DNA of 64,000 nt from Candidatus Binatia bacterium (GTDB taxonomy: Bacteria; Desulfobacterota; Binatia; UBA1149; JAJCZL01): contig JANQEO010000425.1 in assembly GCA_028278325.1 (NCBI GenBank), forward strand, positions 38,135-102,134. Direction: 5' to 3'. The position numbers and the translations under genes were made by a program. Position 1 is the stretch's first letter. Each line of letters begins with the position of its first letter. The notes under the pieces are model-generated. The model was not told the origin of the DNA, searched no databases, and was given only the letters and a program-made list of their open reading frames with translations. Of this stretch, positions 41,635-49,709 are shown piece after piece.

Positions 41635-42786
41635 AGGCTTGTCGTAGCGATAGAGATAGACCCCGACATCATCGCCAAGAACCTCGAAAGGGCTTGAATC
41701 CCGACGCCGATTGGGCCCGAAAGAATAAACGAAAATCACCCGCTTGTTGGTGTCCTCATCAAGGCACCGGTCACGTATCCAATAGGGGCTGTTCCAAGGA
41801 TCGAGGAAGAAGCTCGCCCGCTCTTCAGGCATGCCGCGCTCGACCAGACCCGCGTACCTGCCTTTGTAGAGGTATGGCGCTTCGTACTTGCGCTCGAAAC
41901 TGTAGACGCGCTTGTGGAGATTACAGTTCGTTACGGGGTAGCCGTCGTTCTCCAGAGCCATCGCTATGAAGTCGACTTTGAGGGCTTGGGCCTCGGCCTC
42001 TGCCGCCTCGAGCAACTCCGGGGAGACAGCGCGGCTTCCTCGTGCCGCCACCGCGTTGGCAAGCCCGAGGGTAAACACGAGTAGCGCCGTGCCAGCGACG
42101 GGCAGGAGGGTCCTGGTTTCATCGCCACGGAGGCGCTGCATGGAGATCACGGTGGCGAACAGAAAACCCAAGCCCAGCATGAGCTCTACGGTCTCGCCGC
42201 TGTATTTCCATGGATACCAAGCGTAGAGGGCGAAAGTCGCCACGAAGGACGGGATCAACCACTTGTCGGGTGCGATGATGCCGTAGCGATCAAGCCATTT
42301 TCGTGTCGACTCAATCGATCCCAGCACTGGGAGAAGGACACCATAGCCGAGGATCACCGAGTGAAGGACGAACACCCGAATATCGGTGTCGAAGATGTTG
42401 TGGACGTTGAACTCTTGCTGAAAGTTGTGCTCGAGGAAGTAAACAGGGGGCCGGTAACCCAGCAGGCGTTGCCCCCACGAGATCTCTTCCAGGGCCACGA
42501 AGACGCAAAACAGGGCCAACCCCAGACTGAACCACGGTAGTACTGCGCTGGAGCGTCGCTGTCTGAGGCCGACAAACACCGAGACCGCGCCGGCGACCGC
42601 GAACGCCCAGAACGTCGACCACTCCAGGTGTTCGTCCTCCTGGAGGCTCGCATAGTAAAGATCGGCATCGGTTGCCTGTAGGGCGGCTATGAAGGCCAGG
42701 CATCCGAGAATCAGCGCGTTCGCGAAAACGGCACCCTTGAGGTCGGCGGGTCGAGCTTCCGGCTTACGCTTCGACGAGCGGGACAC
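41632..42786 (-). CDS. multi-pass membrane protein with pseudopilin-like C-terminal domain
   Basis: 384 residues. Residues 18-245 hold about seven membrane helices and the motif ALEEISWGQ (about 98-106), seen in an uncharacterised membrane-protein group. After a short linker the C-terminus resembles the soluble part of the major type II pseudopilin GspG: a helix ending ALENDGYP (about 275-284), then DPWNSPYWIR (329-338), VYSFGPNR (353-360) and GDDVG (371-375), matching GspG's DPWGNPY, S-G-A-D and D-D elements around its calcium site. The GspG comparison is by eye. Function unknown. GTG start. Confidence 0.65.
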   Translation of the reverse strand: MSRSSKRKPEARPADLKGAVFANALILGCLAFIAALQATDADLYYASLQEDEHLEWSTFWAFAVAGAVSVFVGLRQRRSSAVLPWFSLGLALFCVFVALEEISWGQRLLGYRPPVYFLEHNFQQEFNVHNIFDTDIRVFVLHSVILGYGVLLPVLGSIESTRKWLDRYGIIAPDKWLIPSFVATFALYAWYPWKYSGETVELMLGLGFLFATVISMQRLRGDETRTLLPVAGTALLVFTLGLANAVAARGSRAVSPELLEAAEAEAQALKVDFIAMALENDGYPVTNCNLHKRVYSFERKYEAPYLYKGRYAGLVERGMPEERASFFLDPWNSPYWIRDRCLDEDTNKRVIFVYSFGPNRRRDSSPFEVLGDDVGVYLYRYDKP

Positions 42787-42877
42787 GGTCGTCCCCGTCT
42801 ACAGGCGCCCGACGGTACTGTCCAGGAAGAGACTCGGACGCTACGCTGAGGTCGGACACCTGCTATGCTTCGCTGCC

Positions 42878-43456
42878 ATGAGTGCAGACGATCCGAGCGT
42901 GTATCGCTTGGAGGTGTTCGAGCCTTCGCCGGCGTGGACGCTTCTCTATCAAGACGATCGTTTCCGGCAGCGCTACCGCATCGAGGACGGCAAAATCTTC
43001 TGTGAGACGGTAGCCCGCATCAGCGCGCAGCCGGATGAGGTTCGTGACCGGCTGCGAGGATCTTGGGACTGGTGGGAGAACGGATGCTACGAGAACCGCC
43101 GGGAGTTGTCTGACGGCCGCGTTTCTTACGATCTCTGGCCGGTGGGCAAGCTGCGTGGCGTGCATGTCCATGAGACCATCTACCCCCCTGTCCCGCTCGA
43201 CGGCGGCGGTTGGCGGCTGCGCATAGACTTCGAGCATCACTGCAAGGGCGTGGCCTACTTCGAGATCCATCCCACGAGAGACGGTTGCGACCTGGTCGGT
43301 CGATTTGCCGGAGTAGAGATCGCCGGTCTCCTGCCCCGGCTCATGGGCGTAAAGCGCTTTTGCCTGAACCATTTGGCGGCCGAGCGTGGCGGTATGTCAT
43401 TCCCCTTTCCCCACGGCACCGGATGGGCCGGGTTGATTGCGCGGCTGGAGAAATGA
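42878..43456 (+). CDS. conserved hypothetical protein
   Basis: 192 residues from ATG at 42878. There is no signal peptide or membrane helix. Alternating strands and the segment FAGVEIAGLLPRLMGVKRFCLNHLAAERGG suggest a compact alpha/beta fold, perhaps of SRPBCC/START type, but no diagnostic motif is visible. The thioesterase gene follows after 13 bases in the same direction, so the two probably form an operon. The frame is open back to 42689, overlapping the divergent gene; that part is not supported. Confidence 0.55.
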   Translation: MSADDPSVYRLEVFEPSPAWTLLYQDDRFRQRYRIEDGKIFCETVARISAQPDEVRDRLRGSWDWWENGCYENRRELSDGRVSYDLWPVGKLRGVHVHETIYPPVPLDGGGWRLRIDFEHHCKGVAYFEIHPTRDGCDLVGRFAGVEIAGLLPRLMGVKRFCLNHLAAERGGMSFPFPHGTGWAGLIARLEK

Positions 43457-43469
43457 AAAGGAGCACCCG

Positions 43470-43856
43470 ATGAGCAGCGAGTTTCCGGAGACCAGGATCG
43501 TCGAGATGGTCTTCCCTAATCACACCAACAGCTACGACCAGCTGTTCGGCGGGTACGCCCTGAGCTTGATGGACAAGCTCGCCTTCATCGTCGCCTCGCG
43601 CTACGCGCGCACGCCGGTAGTGACCGCTTCCTCGGACAAGATCGAGTTTCGCAGCCCCGTAAAGGAAGGTGACCTCATCGAGTTCGTCGGCCGCATAGAA
43701 CGAATCGGGCGCACGTCGATCACGGTAGATATCGAGATGTACTCGGAGAACCTGATCTCGGGCGCCAGAGCGCTGTGTACGACCGGCAAATTCATGATGG
43801 TAGCCGTCGACGCCGACGGCAAGCCGACGCCCGTGCAGCAGCCGACTGGCGGCTAG
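43470..43856 (+). CDS. acyl-CoA thioesterase, hotdog fold (YciA-like)
   Basis: 128 residues with the hotdog signature FPNHTNSYDQLFGGYALSLMDKLAFIVAS, where N/D-x-x-G-x-x-F-GG marks the active-site helix, and DKIEFRSPVKEGDLIEF as the following strand. Such enzymes hydrolyse acyl-CoAs in the cytosol. ATG at 43470 is set by an AAAAGGAG just ahead. It is the last chromosomal gene before the integrated element; its stop lies only 23 bases from the left attachment repeat. Confidence 0.87.
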   Translation: MSSEFPETRIVEMVFPNHTNSYDQLFGGYALSLMDKLAFIVASRYARTPVVTASSDKIEFRSPVKEGDLIEFVGRIERIGRTSITVDIEMYSENLISGARALCTTGKFMMVAVDADGKPTPVQQPTGG

Positions 43857-43879
43857 GCGGTATCGTGAGCTAACGAGAG

Positions 43880-43930
43880 AAATTGGTGGCGATGGTGTGA
43901 CTCGAACACACGACCTAGGGATTATGAGAC
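43880..43930. repeat. left attachment repeat, tRNA-Met 3' fragment
   Basis: 51 bases identical to 56561-56611. On the minus strand it reads the 3' half of tRNA-Met, from GTCTCATAATC of the anticodon loop through T-arm, acceptor strand and CCA. It cannot fold as a tRNA because the 5' half is missing. It marks the left junction of the element. Confidence 0.92.
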
Positions 43931-44257
43931 GGCTCAAGGACGATCCGTTCGACAAGGACTAGGGCGGCCTTGCGTTGATACACCTGCGCTTCCGGTCATC
44001 GAGGCACTACACCGGTTGCGATCGATTACGACCGATTCGGATGCGTAACCGGCACCATAACCGGCACCAGATTTGGACCCCCGGGGTAGCCCCCCACGGA
44101 CCCTGACACGGAGCCGGAAGGTGCTCGGAAATGCGCAGCATATTTTTGGGGAGTGATAGTATCACTCGCCCCTGGACCGCGTATGGCGTGAAGCGAGCAG
44201 CCCCCCGACGCTGACGCGCTGATTGCGCCAGCGCCGAGGGGTAGTCTGTCTAGGCGA
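43931..44257. other. left end of element, non-coding
   Basis: No gene is supported here. The first 32 bases continue the integrase reading frame if the ends are joined in a circle (RLKDDPFDKD then TAG at 43960-43962). A 24-base sequence at 44046-44069, made of two direct copies of AACCGGCACCA, closely matches 56477-56500 near the right end. A related GGCACCAG..T.GGACCC segment occurs again at 45951-45985, between two cargo genes. Confidence 0.6.
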
Positions 44258-45340
44258 TCAGTAGAAGCCCGGCACGGGGTAACCTGGGGCCGTCTCAGCG
44301 TGCCACTCGCCGACGCCACCTCCGCCGATGATGACGCCGATGCCGCCTCCGACAGTCGAGTCTGTCGCGGCAGCCGTGTTTCCGCTGCCCCCGCTCACGG
44401 ACGCGGCGCCACCGGTTGCTTGGTTGCCTTCGCCCCCGTTCACGGTCGAGATGAACGCGCTCGCAGTGTTGGTCCTGCCGCCGCTCACGGACGAGTCTAG
44501 GCCGCTCGCCGTATTGCTAATCCCTCCGGTCACAGAGGAGTAGTCGCCACTCGCGGTGTTCGTATCACCCCCGCTCACCGACGAGCGCGAACCACTCGCT
44601 GTATTCGATCGCCCGCCGCTTACGGACGCAGCCTGCCCGCTCGCAGTGTTGTCAGAGCCGCCAGCTACGGACGACCAAGTCTGGTTCGCGGTGTTAGTGG
44701 TCCCACCGCTAACAGTCGAGTGGTCGCCACTCGCGGTGTTTGCTGCGCCTCCGGTGACCGACGAGTAGGTTCCGCCTGCGGTGTTCAGGGTGCCCCCACT
44801 CACGGACGAGAAGATACCGCCCGCCGTATTGTTGGTGCCGCCGCTCACGGACGCACCGGCCTGGGCTGCGATGTTGCCGACCCCACCAGTAACCGATGCG
44901 TATTCGCCTATGACGGTGTTAGCCCGACCAGCAACAAGACCGCCATAGCTGCTATAAGTGTGATCCGACCCCAGGACGAGATTATGCGAGCCCGTTCGAT
45001 CATTCGCCGGTGCCACGTCTTCGTTGTAACCGATAATCAGATTACCGAGCCCGTTGACGGGAGAACCGGTCCCGCCTGCTCCCGACACGATCTGCATGTT
45101 TATCCCGGTCCACTGCAATGTCGTCCCGTCGAACGTGCCCATCTGAATCTCTTTGCCAGCCTTGCACTCGGCAGGCTTGCCCGGCTTCGCAGCGCGGAAC
45201 TTCATCGGGCCCTTACCCTTGATCTTCAGACACAGGACGCTGTCGAGCACGACTTGAGCTTGTGATGCTGTCGGTAGTGCCGAAAGCAAGAGAGTAATCA
45301 CTGCCGCTGTGGCGGCCGAAAGAAGTACAGTGCGGTTCAT
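44258..45340 (-). CDS. secreted beta-roll repeat protein (YadA-head-like repeats)
   Basis: 360 residues with a clear signal peptide (AATAAVITLLLSALPTASQA), a short Cys-containing region (VLCLKIKGKG, CKAGKE), then thirteen 15-residue repeats at residues 148-342 of the form (S/A)-(S/T)-V-(S/T)-G-G-x-x-N-T-A-x-x-x-x. This resembles the left-handed beta-roll repeats of trimeric adhesin heads and phage fibre proteins. The short C-terminus has no YadA membrane anchor or S74 peptidase, so it is probably a free or surface-associated fibre. RBS AAGGAGG lies about 10 bases ahead. Cargo gene; function unknown. Confidence 0.8.
   Translation of the reverse strand: MNRTVLLSAATAAVITLLLSALPTASQAQVVLDSVLCLKIKGKGPMKFRAAKPGKPAECKAGKEIQMGTFDGTTLQWTGINMQIVSGAGGTGSPVNGLGNLIIGYNEDVAPANDRTGSHNLVLGSDHTYSSYGGLVAGRANTVIGEYASVTGGVGNIAAQAGASVSGGTNNTAGGIFSSVSGGTLNTAGGTYSSVTGGAANTASGDHSTVSGGTTNTANQTWSSVAGGSDNTASGQAASVSGGRSNTASGSRSSVSGGDTNTASGDYSSVTGGISNTASGLDSSVSGGRTNTASAFISTVNGGEGNQATGGAASVSGGSGNTAAATDSTVGGGIGVIIGGGGVGEWHAETAPGYPVPGFY
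44315..44899 (-). repeat. thirteen 45-base coding repeats
   Basis: Tandem 45-base units encoding 15-residue beta-roll turns within the secreted repeat protein. Units are diverged, not identical, especially in the last four codons, consistent with old duplication under selection for the GG and NT positions. Confidence 0.8.
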
Positions 45341-45672
45341 TGGAACATCCCCTCCTTAGGACGCGTGCCGAAGGGTTCCCCCCTTTGGTTGTGCGTACGG
45401 ATAGATCAGCTGACGGGCTGAGTCCGTGGCGGCGATCGGTGGTAGCCAGGGTCGCCGCGCAGGCGCAGGCCATCGCCCGCGAAGCTACGACACCTCCGAC
45501 AGGGTCGTCAACCACCTGAGGGGGCAATAACGCTATGAGTAAGGGTGTTCCCTTACCCCTGGCGGGTGCGGACACAGACGGTTTGCGTGCTCTCTTGCCG
45601 AGCTACCCTCAACGTTATGGGAGGAGTAGCCTCGTTGCGACAGCAAAGCAGATGGTGCCCGCCCAAACCTAG
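45341..45672. other. intergenic, upstream of two divergent cargo genes
   Basis: 332 bases between divergent starts. The only signal I can support is the AAGGAGG ribosome site for the repeat protein (about 45350-45356). Any promoters for both neighbours must lie here, but none is clear. Short minus-strand frames in this stretch lack protein-like features. Confidence 0.4.
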
Positions 45673-45903
45673 ATGAGCAGAACGCTACAGCCCATGATCC
45701 CTGTATTATGCGTAGCACTTCTTGTTCTCGGACTACTGGTCGTGCAGCTGCTCCGCTACGAGTACGTCACGGAGAATCATCTGTCCCTACCCCTCGCTAT
45801 ACGAATCGATAGGCTAACTGGACACGTTTGCTACATACCGTTCCACGAAGCCGCGGAGCGTTACGCAAAGCGCGAAGTTTTCCTGATTCAGCGGTGCGAC
45901 TAA
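45673..45903 (+). CDS. small single-pass membrane protein
   Basis: 76 residues. A hydrophobic helix at about residues 8-28 (MIPVLCVALLVLGLLVVQLL) is followed by RYEYVTENH and IRIDRLTGHVCYIPF. Short proteins with a membrane helix and an '(R)DRLTGxV' tail are common orphans in bacteria and look real, but no function is known. The gene lies on the plus strand between two minus-strand cargo genes. Confidence 0.5.
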   Translation: MSRTLQPMIPVLCVALLVLGLLVVQLLRYEYVTENHLSLPLAIRIDRLTGHVCYIPFHEAAERYAKREVFLIQRCD

Positions 45904-45992
45904 GACAGTCGCAGTGATCGAACGAACGTAACGTCCGAGTTCGACAAGCATTGGCACCAGGTTGGGACCCCAGGCTACCCCCTTCACTTCGC

Positions 45993-46586
45993 CTAATCTT
46001 CGTCGGTTCCCTTGGTGGCTTTCTGCAGGTTCTCCCTGAATCGCTTTAGGCACGCCCTGAATTCGGTGAGACCGGCCTCCGACGTCGGTGGCTCTTTGAC
46101 CACCGTGACTGTATCAAGTCCGCCGGGCCGCAAATTGTAACCGACCGTAAGCCCGTCTGTAATCAGACCTTCTATGACAGCAACAAACACCTCGTCGCCT
46201 GCCGCAACGCCGAGGTAGTACGAGCTCTCGCCAGCGTCCGTCCGGATCAACTTGCCAGCAGTCGTCCCGGTCGACGACCGAACCCAAGCCTCGTGCAACT
46301 TAATCGGGGTTGTGTCGAATGGCCGCTCGGTAGCTACGGACCGCGCTGTCACCTTAAGGAGGGTCATCTCGTCTGTCACTTCCCCACGCATGCTCAGGGA
46401 AAGGTGGACAACGACGACCCTGTTCCCCGGGGCACGCATACTCAAGAGCCAGCCGCATCCTATCGTCTTTCCCTCTCGCGTGACTTCAGAGTCGTCCCAA
46501 ATGTGAAGTGAACTGGTAGGCTTAGCCTCGACTGGCGAAGCGAGACAGATGGCCACAGCAAAGGCGGGACACGCTAGTCGACCCAT
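45993..46586 (-). CDS. predicted exported protein of unknown function
   Basis: 197 residues from ATG at 46586 (a TTG two codons earlier is possible). MGRLACPAFAVAICLASPVEA is a signal peptide with a VEA cleavage site. The mature part is beta-rich with two cysteines (IGCGWLL and FRACLKRF) that could pair. KLIRTDAGESSYYLGVAAGDEVFVA has strand-turn pattern but no known family. A GAGGGG sequence lies about 12 bases before the ATG. Monocistronic cargo gene. Confidence 0.55.
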   Translation of the reverse strand: MGRLACPAFAVAICLASPVEAKPTSSLHIWDDSEVTREGKTIGCGWLLSMRAPGNRVVVVHLSLSMRGEVTDEMTLLKVTARSVATERPFDTTPIKLHEAWVRSSTGTTAGKLIRTDAGESSYYLGVAAGDEVFVAVIEGLITDGLTVGYNLRPGGLDTVTVVKEPPTSEAGLTEFRACLKRFRENLQKATKGTDED

Positions 46587-46592
46587 ATCCAA

Positions 46593-46874
46593 CTGAAACC
46601 CCTCTGATTACATCGCACAGGTTTAGGAGGATACACCCCCTTATTGCGCTCAGTCCAGACTCGCGAACTTGAACGCGTATGGCGACACTGTTCCAACGGC
46701 GACACTGCCCGCGTGGGTCAAGGCATCGACCGTAACAATGTTGTTCAGGTTGCCGCTCGCGAGGCCGCTGCAGATCGCCGAAGGCCTTAAGTCAAGATCG
46801 CCGATCTCACAGCACCCAACGATCTTCCAGCGCCTTGTCTTGCGCAGGGCAGAAGGTAGGCTGATCGCCAGCAT
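46593..46874. other. intergenic upstream of Mrr-like gene
   Basis: About 280 bases with no gene I can support. A 74-codon minus-strand frame (46650-46874) begins at the same CATATG palindrome (46872-46877) as the nuclease gene, but its product shows no family features or ribosome site. Confidence 0.4.
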
Positions 46875-47900
46875 ATGGCGGCGCGATCATACCGACGACG
46901 CGGGAGTCGACGTAGGCGAGCCACGCCCTCAGCGCCACCCCCAGAAGCACAGTATGCGCAAGACTCTCGCACGCTTGAGCTAGAACACCGTATCCGCCTG
47001 GCGTCGATCACGCGTCCGGTCGAAGCGCTGCGACATGCCCTACGGGAGGGCAAGCGAACCATCGGCTGGTGGGAGGCCGTGTCCGGCGGCCTGGAAGCTG
47101 GCTTATCTGTGGTAGGCCTTGAGGCCGCCTACTTGACCATCTTTGTATTGCCGCTAGTCGCCATCGGTCTTGTCGGCGCAGCCGTGGCCGATATGGCGGG
47201 GTGGGATCAACCACTTAGGCCGGTGGCGGCGGCGATCCAAGTTGTCGTTATCATTTTCGCATGGGTCTTGGTCGCCATACCGGTCGGATACGGAATCCTA
47301 CACACCGTCTCCGCTCGGTACGCTCATCTTACCCGCTGCGCGCACGGCGTAAGGGCTGGCGAGACGAAATGGCGATGCGCCAGATGCCGCGAAGACTTCA
47401 CAGCAAAACTGGCTGAGGCAGAACGCAATCTAGTCACGGCAATAGAAGCCGAGGAGACAGAGTTTCACCGCCAACAGCAAGCGCTAGAGCAACGGTTCCA
47501 AGAGGAGAAGAAGGCCCTTCAAACGCTCGCGGGGCTGCGCCGCTTGAGCCCAGCAGCATTCGAGCAGCTCGTCGCGAAGCTCTACGCAGCTAGGGGATGG
47601 AACGTCGAGGTCACGCCCGCGTCCGGTGATCAGGGCGTCGACGTGATTGGTAGAAAAGGGAGCGAGGTGGTGGCCATCCAGTGCAAGCTTTACGCAGCCA
47701 ATACCAAGGTCGGCGCACCGGAGGTCCAGAACCTTTACGGCGCGGCCGCACAGCTCGGAGCGGAACGAAAGGTCATCGTGACCACGGGAGACCTGACGGA
47801 GCCTGCGCTACGCGCCGCGAAGAGCCTTGGCGTCGAGGTCGTCAATGGCGGCGAACTCTTGGGCTTAATGTCGAAGCTACGGTGGAGGGAGAAACGATGA
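46875..47900 (+). CDS. membrane-anchored Mrr-type restriction endonuclease
   Basis: 341 residues. A basic N-terminus is followed by two membrane helices (about 84-106 and 118-143), a small cysteine cluster (CAHG then CARC, about 155-171, possibly zinc-binding), a coiled coil (about 176-220) and a C-terminal Mrr catalytic domain (about 224-335). The domain begins LSPAAFEQLVAKLYAARGWNVEV and has the PD-(D/E)xK-like core GDQGVDVIG and AIQCK. Mrr family nucleases cut modified or foreign DNA or act under stress; membrane tethering is seen in a subset. The stop overlaps the next gene's ATG, suggesting a functional pair. Confidence 0.8.
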   Translation: MAARSYRRRGSRRRRATPSAPPPEAQYAQDSRTLELEHRIRLASITRPVEALRHALREGKRTIGWWEAVSGGLEAGLSVVGLEAAYLTIFVLPLVAIGLVGAAVADMAGWDQPLRPVAAAIQVVVIIFAWVLVAIPVGYGILHTVSARYAHLTRCAHGVRAGETKWRCARCREDFTAKLAEAERNLVTAIEAEETEFHRQQQALEQRFQEEKKALQTLAGLRRLSPAAFEQLVAKLYAARGWNVEVTPASGDQGVDVIGRKGSEVVAIQCKLYAANTKVGAPEVQNLYGAAAQLGAERKVIVTTGDLTEPALRAAKSLGVEVVNGGELLGLMSKLRWREKR

Positions 47901-48550
47901 CACGTTCGGCAGTCGCGGCGCAGCTTCTGGCCCTAGGAGTGTTACTACTCCTTAGCGCGCACGCGTCACCCGCAAGAAGCGAGGAGGCTCCGTTTTCGAT
48001 CAAGGGCTTCAGTGAGCGCGAGCAAGAACTCTTCCTTGAGGGAATCGGGCAAGCGCTCACCGTATACAACCTCAATGTAGAGCTTCAGGGTAACCCTCGT
48101 CTCTTCTGTCCACCGGCGAACCTAAGACTGAACGCAAAGACTGTATGGGAACTTGCGAACAGTGCGCTTACCGGACCACACAGGCCCGAAATCGTTTCGG
48201 TAGCGGTTTTGGACGAGCTGCGCCGGAGGTTCTCTTGTACGCCGAAGTCAGCTGAAGAGGCCGAGCTAGAACGCCAAAAAGAACTCCTGACAATGCTGAA
48301 TGAACTTGAGGGCATCATCGATAGACGAACCAAGGAGCGATATGCCGCTTGTCTCCAGGCCGGTTACGGGGCGCCGTTCTGCAAGTGCCTCAACGACAAG
48401 ATTGGCTGGCAGATCGACTTCGCAACGTACAAGGAGATAGCGTCGAAGAGTGCCGCCGACCTAAACCGCGACTCGCTGCCCGAAGAAGAGCGACAGCTGG
48501 TTGACCACGTCCATCAGGTACGCACTGAATGCAGCAAAGCGCGCCAATAA
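47897..48550 (+). CDS. exported protein with Rap1a/Tai-like domain
   Basis: 217 residues from ATG at 47897 in an ATGA overlap with the nuclease gene. The signal peptide is QLLALGVLLLLSAHASPARS. Residues 35-115 resemble the Rap1a/Tai immunity fold: helix with GIGQALTVYNL, RLFCPP, and a helix ending VAVLDELRRRFSC, giving the usual pair of cysteines. The second half is helical with a Cys trio (YAACLQ, FCKC) and no known domain. Rap1a proteins neutralise type VI effectors in the periplasm; many homologues are solitary. The assignment is by eye. Confidence 0.6.
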   Translation: MTRSAVAAQLLALGVLLLLSAHASPARSEEAPFSIKGFSEREQELFLEGIGQALTVYNLNVELQGNPRLFCPPANLRLNAKTVWELANSALTGPHRPEIVSVAVLDELRRRFSCTPKSAEEAELERQKELLTMLNELEGIIDRRTKERYAACLQAGYGAPFCKCLNDKIGWQIDFATYKEIASKSAADLNRDSLPEEERQLVDHVHQVRTECSKARQ

Positions 48551-48614
48551 GTCGGCACCGATCTCTGTACTTCCGCTTGCGACCTCATCCCTAACCCAAC
48601 GCCAAGGTGCGGCA

Positions 48615-49184
48615 TCAGCCCGGCTCTGCCGGAGATGGCACGACAAAACCGCCAAAGGGAATGCCCGGCGGTCGAGTCTCACATGTATCCAATACGGGCG
48701 GCGTCACCGCTCCGGCAACAGCTTGCCAGCATTCATCGTATGCAGAGCAGTAACACACGCGTATATCGACACGCGTGCTAACATCCCTCCGACTGAGCAT
48801 GTCCGCCGCATCACTGGTGTCGATCCAGAATAAGTCCTTCTTGAAGCCCGCCGGCAAGACGCTGCCCTGATGGAGATACATGGGGTGTGCGTGGGCTGGC
48901 CGTGGAAGCTCCAACGCCTCAAACACACCCGGCCAATCACGTTGCCGTTTGCCATCGACGGTGACTTGCATCCATTCGACGAACGCTGGCCCTGGACCAG
49001 GATTGTGCACCGTCCAGCCGGAACCCTCTTTGTTCATCCCAAAACCAACACCCAAATGAGGTCGAGCTGACATCACGAGGTGCTGTCGCTGCTGGAGATT
49101 GCTCCAGACCGCTGCGGTCGCCGCGATACTGGCCGCCACAACGGCCAAAAAGGCCAGCGTCGTATCCCAGGATCGAACCGCCAT
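48615..49184 (-). CDS. membrane-anchored protein of unknown function
   Basis: 189 residues from ATG at 49184, chosen because AAGGTGG lies 5 bases ahead (GTG at 49193 is also possible). One N-terminal helix (LAFLAVVAASIAATAAVW), then RPHLGVGFG and GWTVHNPGPGPAFVEWMQVTVDG, a pattern seen in a broad group of one-helix bacterial orphans with an immunoglobulin-like domain. Four cysteines lie in the C-terminal third (VCYCSAYDECW, DTCE). Last gene of a four-gene minus-strand group led by a protease. Confidence 0.5.
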   Translation of the reverse strand: MAVRSWDTTLAFLAVVAASIAATAAVWSNLQQRQHLVMSARPHLGVGFGMNKEGSGWTVHNPGPGPAFVEWMQVTVDGKRQRDWPGVFEALELPRPAHAHPMYLHQGSVLPAGFKKDLFWIDTSDAADMLSRRDVSTRVDIRVCYCSAYDECWQAVAGAVTPPVLDTCETRPPGIPFGGFVVPSPAEPG

Positions 49185-49217
49185 CGAAGCCACCTTACCT
49201 GCGCAGCATATGCCTGA

Positions 49218-49703
49218 TCACTTCGGGCGCGATTCGAGCACAACGCAAGTCCCGTGGTACTGGGACGGAAAAGGGTCCACGATGATGAGTTGATGGCGTG
49301 ACTGCACAGCGACGAACTTCTGACTGCTCGGTGAGTCGTACGCTGCGAACACAGTCGTGACGTTGGTGCTGCCCATCGCCGTTTGCTCGATGAACGTTAA
49401 TCCTTGTGCGGTCGGCAAAACGGCTACCTCCCTCGCTCCCGTGTTCCCGGTAAGCCGAGCATTGCGCTGCTTCACGTCGATCTCGTCAAAAACAACGTGC
49501 CCGCCGTCACCAAAATCTGCAGGCTCAAGCTTCAGCGTGCCGCCATCCCAGGATGCCTGCGTCCCCTTTGTCAACACACATCGAAGGGTACGTACACCCA
49601 CCAATCGGACAAATGCGTCATCCACAGCCTCCGCCATACAAGGCATCGCTGCCGCTACCACTAGGACAATCATGGCAATCGCACGCATTCCTAGCCCGCT
49701 CAT
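49218..49703 (-). CDS. predicted exported protein of unknown function
   Basis: 161 residues with a signal peptide (MIVLVVAAAMPCMAEA) and a beta-rich mature part. Two cysteines (LRCVLTKG near the start and GTCVVLES at the end) could form a disulfide. LRCVLTKGTQASWDGGTLKLEP has strand pattern but no family I recognise. It lies 6 bases downstream of the coiled-coil gene and 33 bases upstream of the next, so it is probably in the same transcript as the protease. Confidence 0.5.
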   Translation of the reverse strand: MSGLGMRAIAMIVLVVAAAMPCMAEAVDDAFVRLVGVRTLRCVLTKGTQASWDGGTLKLEPADFGDGGHVVFDEIDVKQRNARLTGNTGAREVAVLPTAQGLTFIEQTAMGSTNVTTVFAAYDSPSSQKFVAVQSRHQLIIVDPFPSQYHGTCVVLESRPK

Positions 49704-49709
49704 ATCGCT

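Noticed and set aside
44026..44319. 97-codon minus-strand frame at the left end of the element
   Set aside because: It overlaps the end of the repeat-protein gene and the direct repeats, and shows no ribosome site or family match.
44315..44899. Regular 45-base repeats that might look like a CRISPR array
   Set aside because: The units are contiguous, diverged and in frame within a signal-peptide protein; there are no unique spacers and no cas genes.
46650..46874. 74-codon minus-strand frame starting back-to-back with the Mrr gene
   Set aside because: It shares the CATATG palindrome start, but has no ribosome site and no recognisable composition; possibly a remnant.
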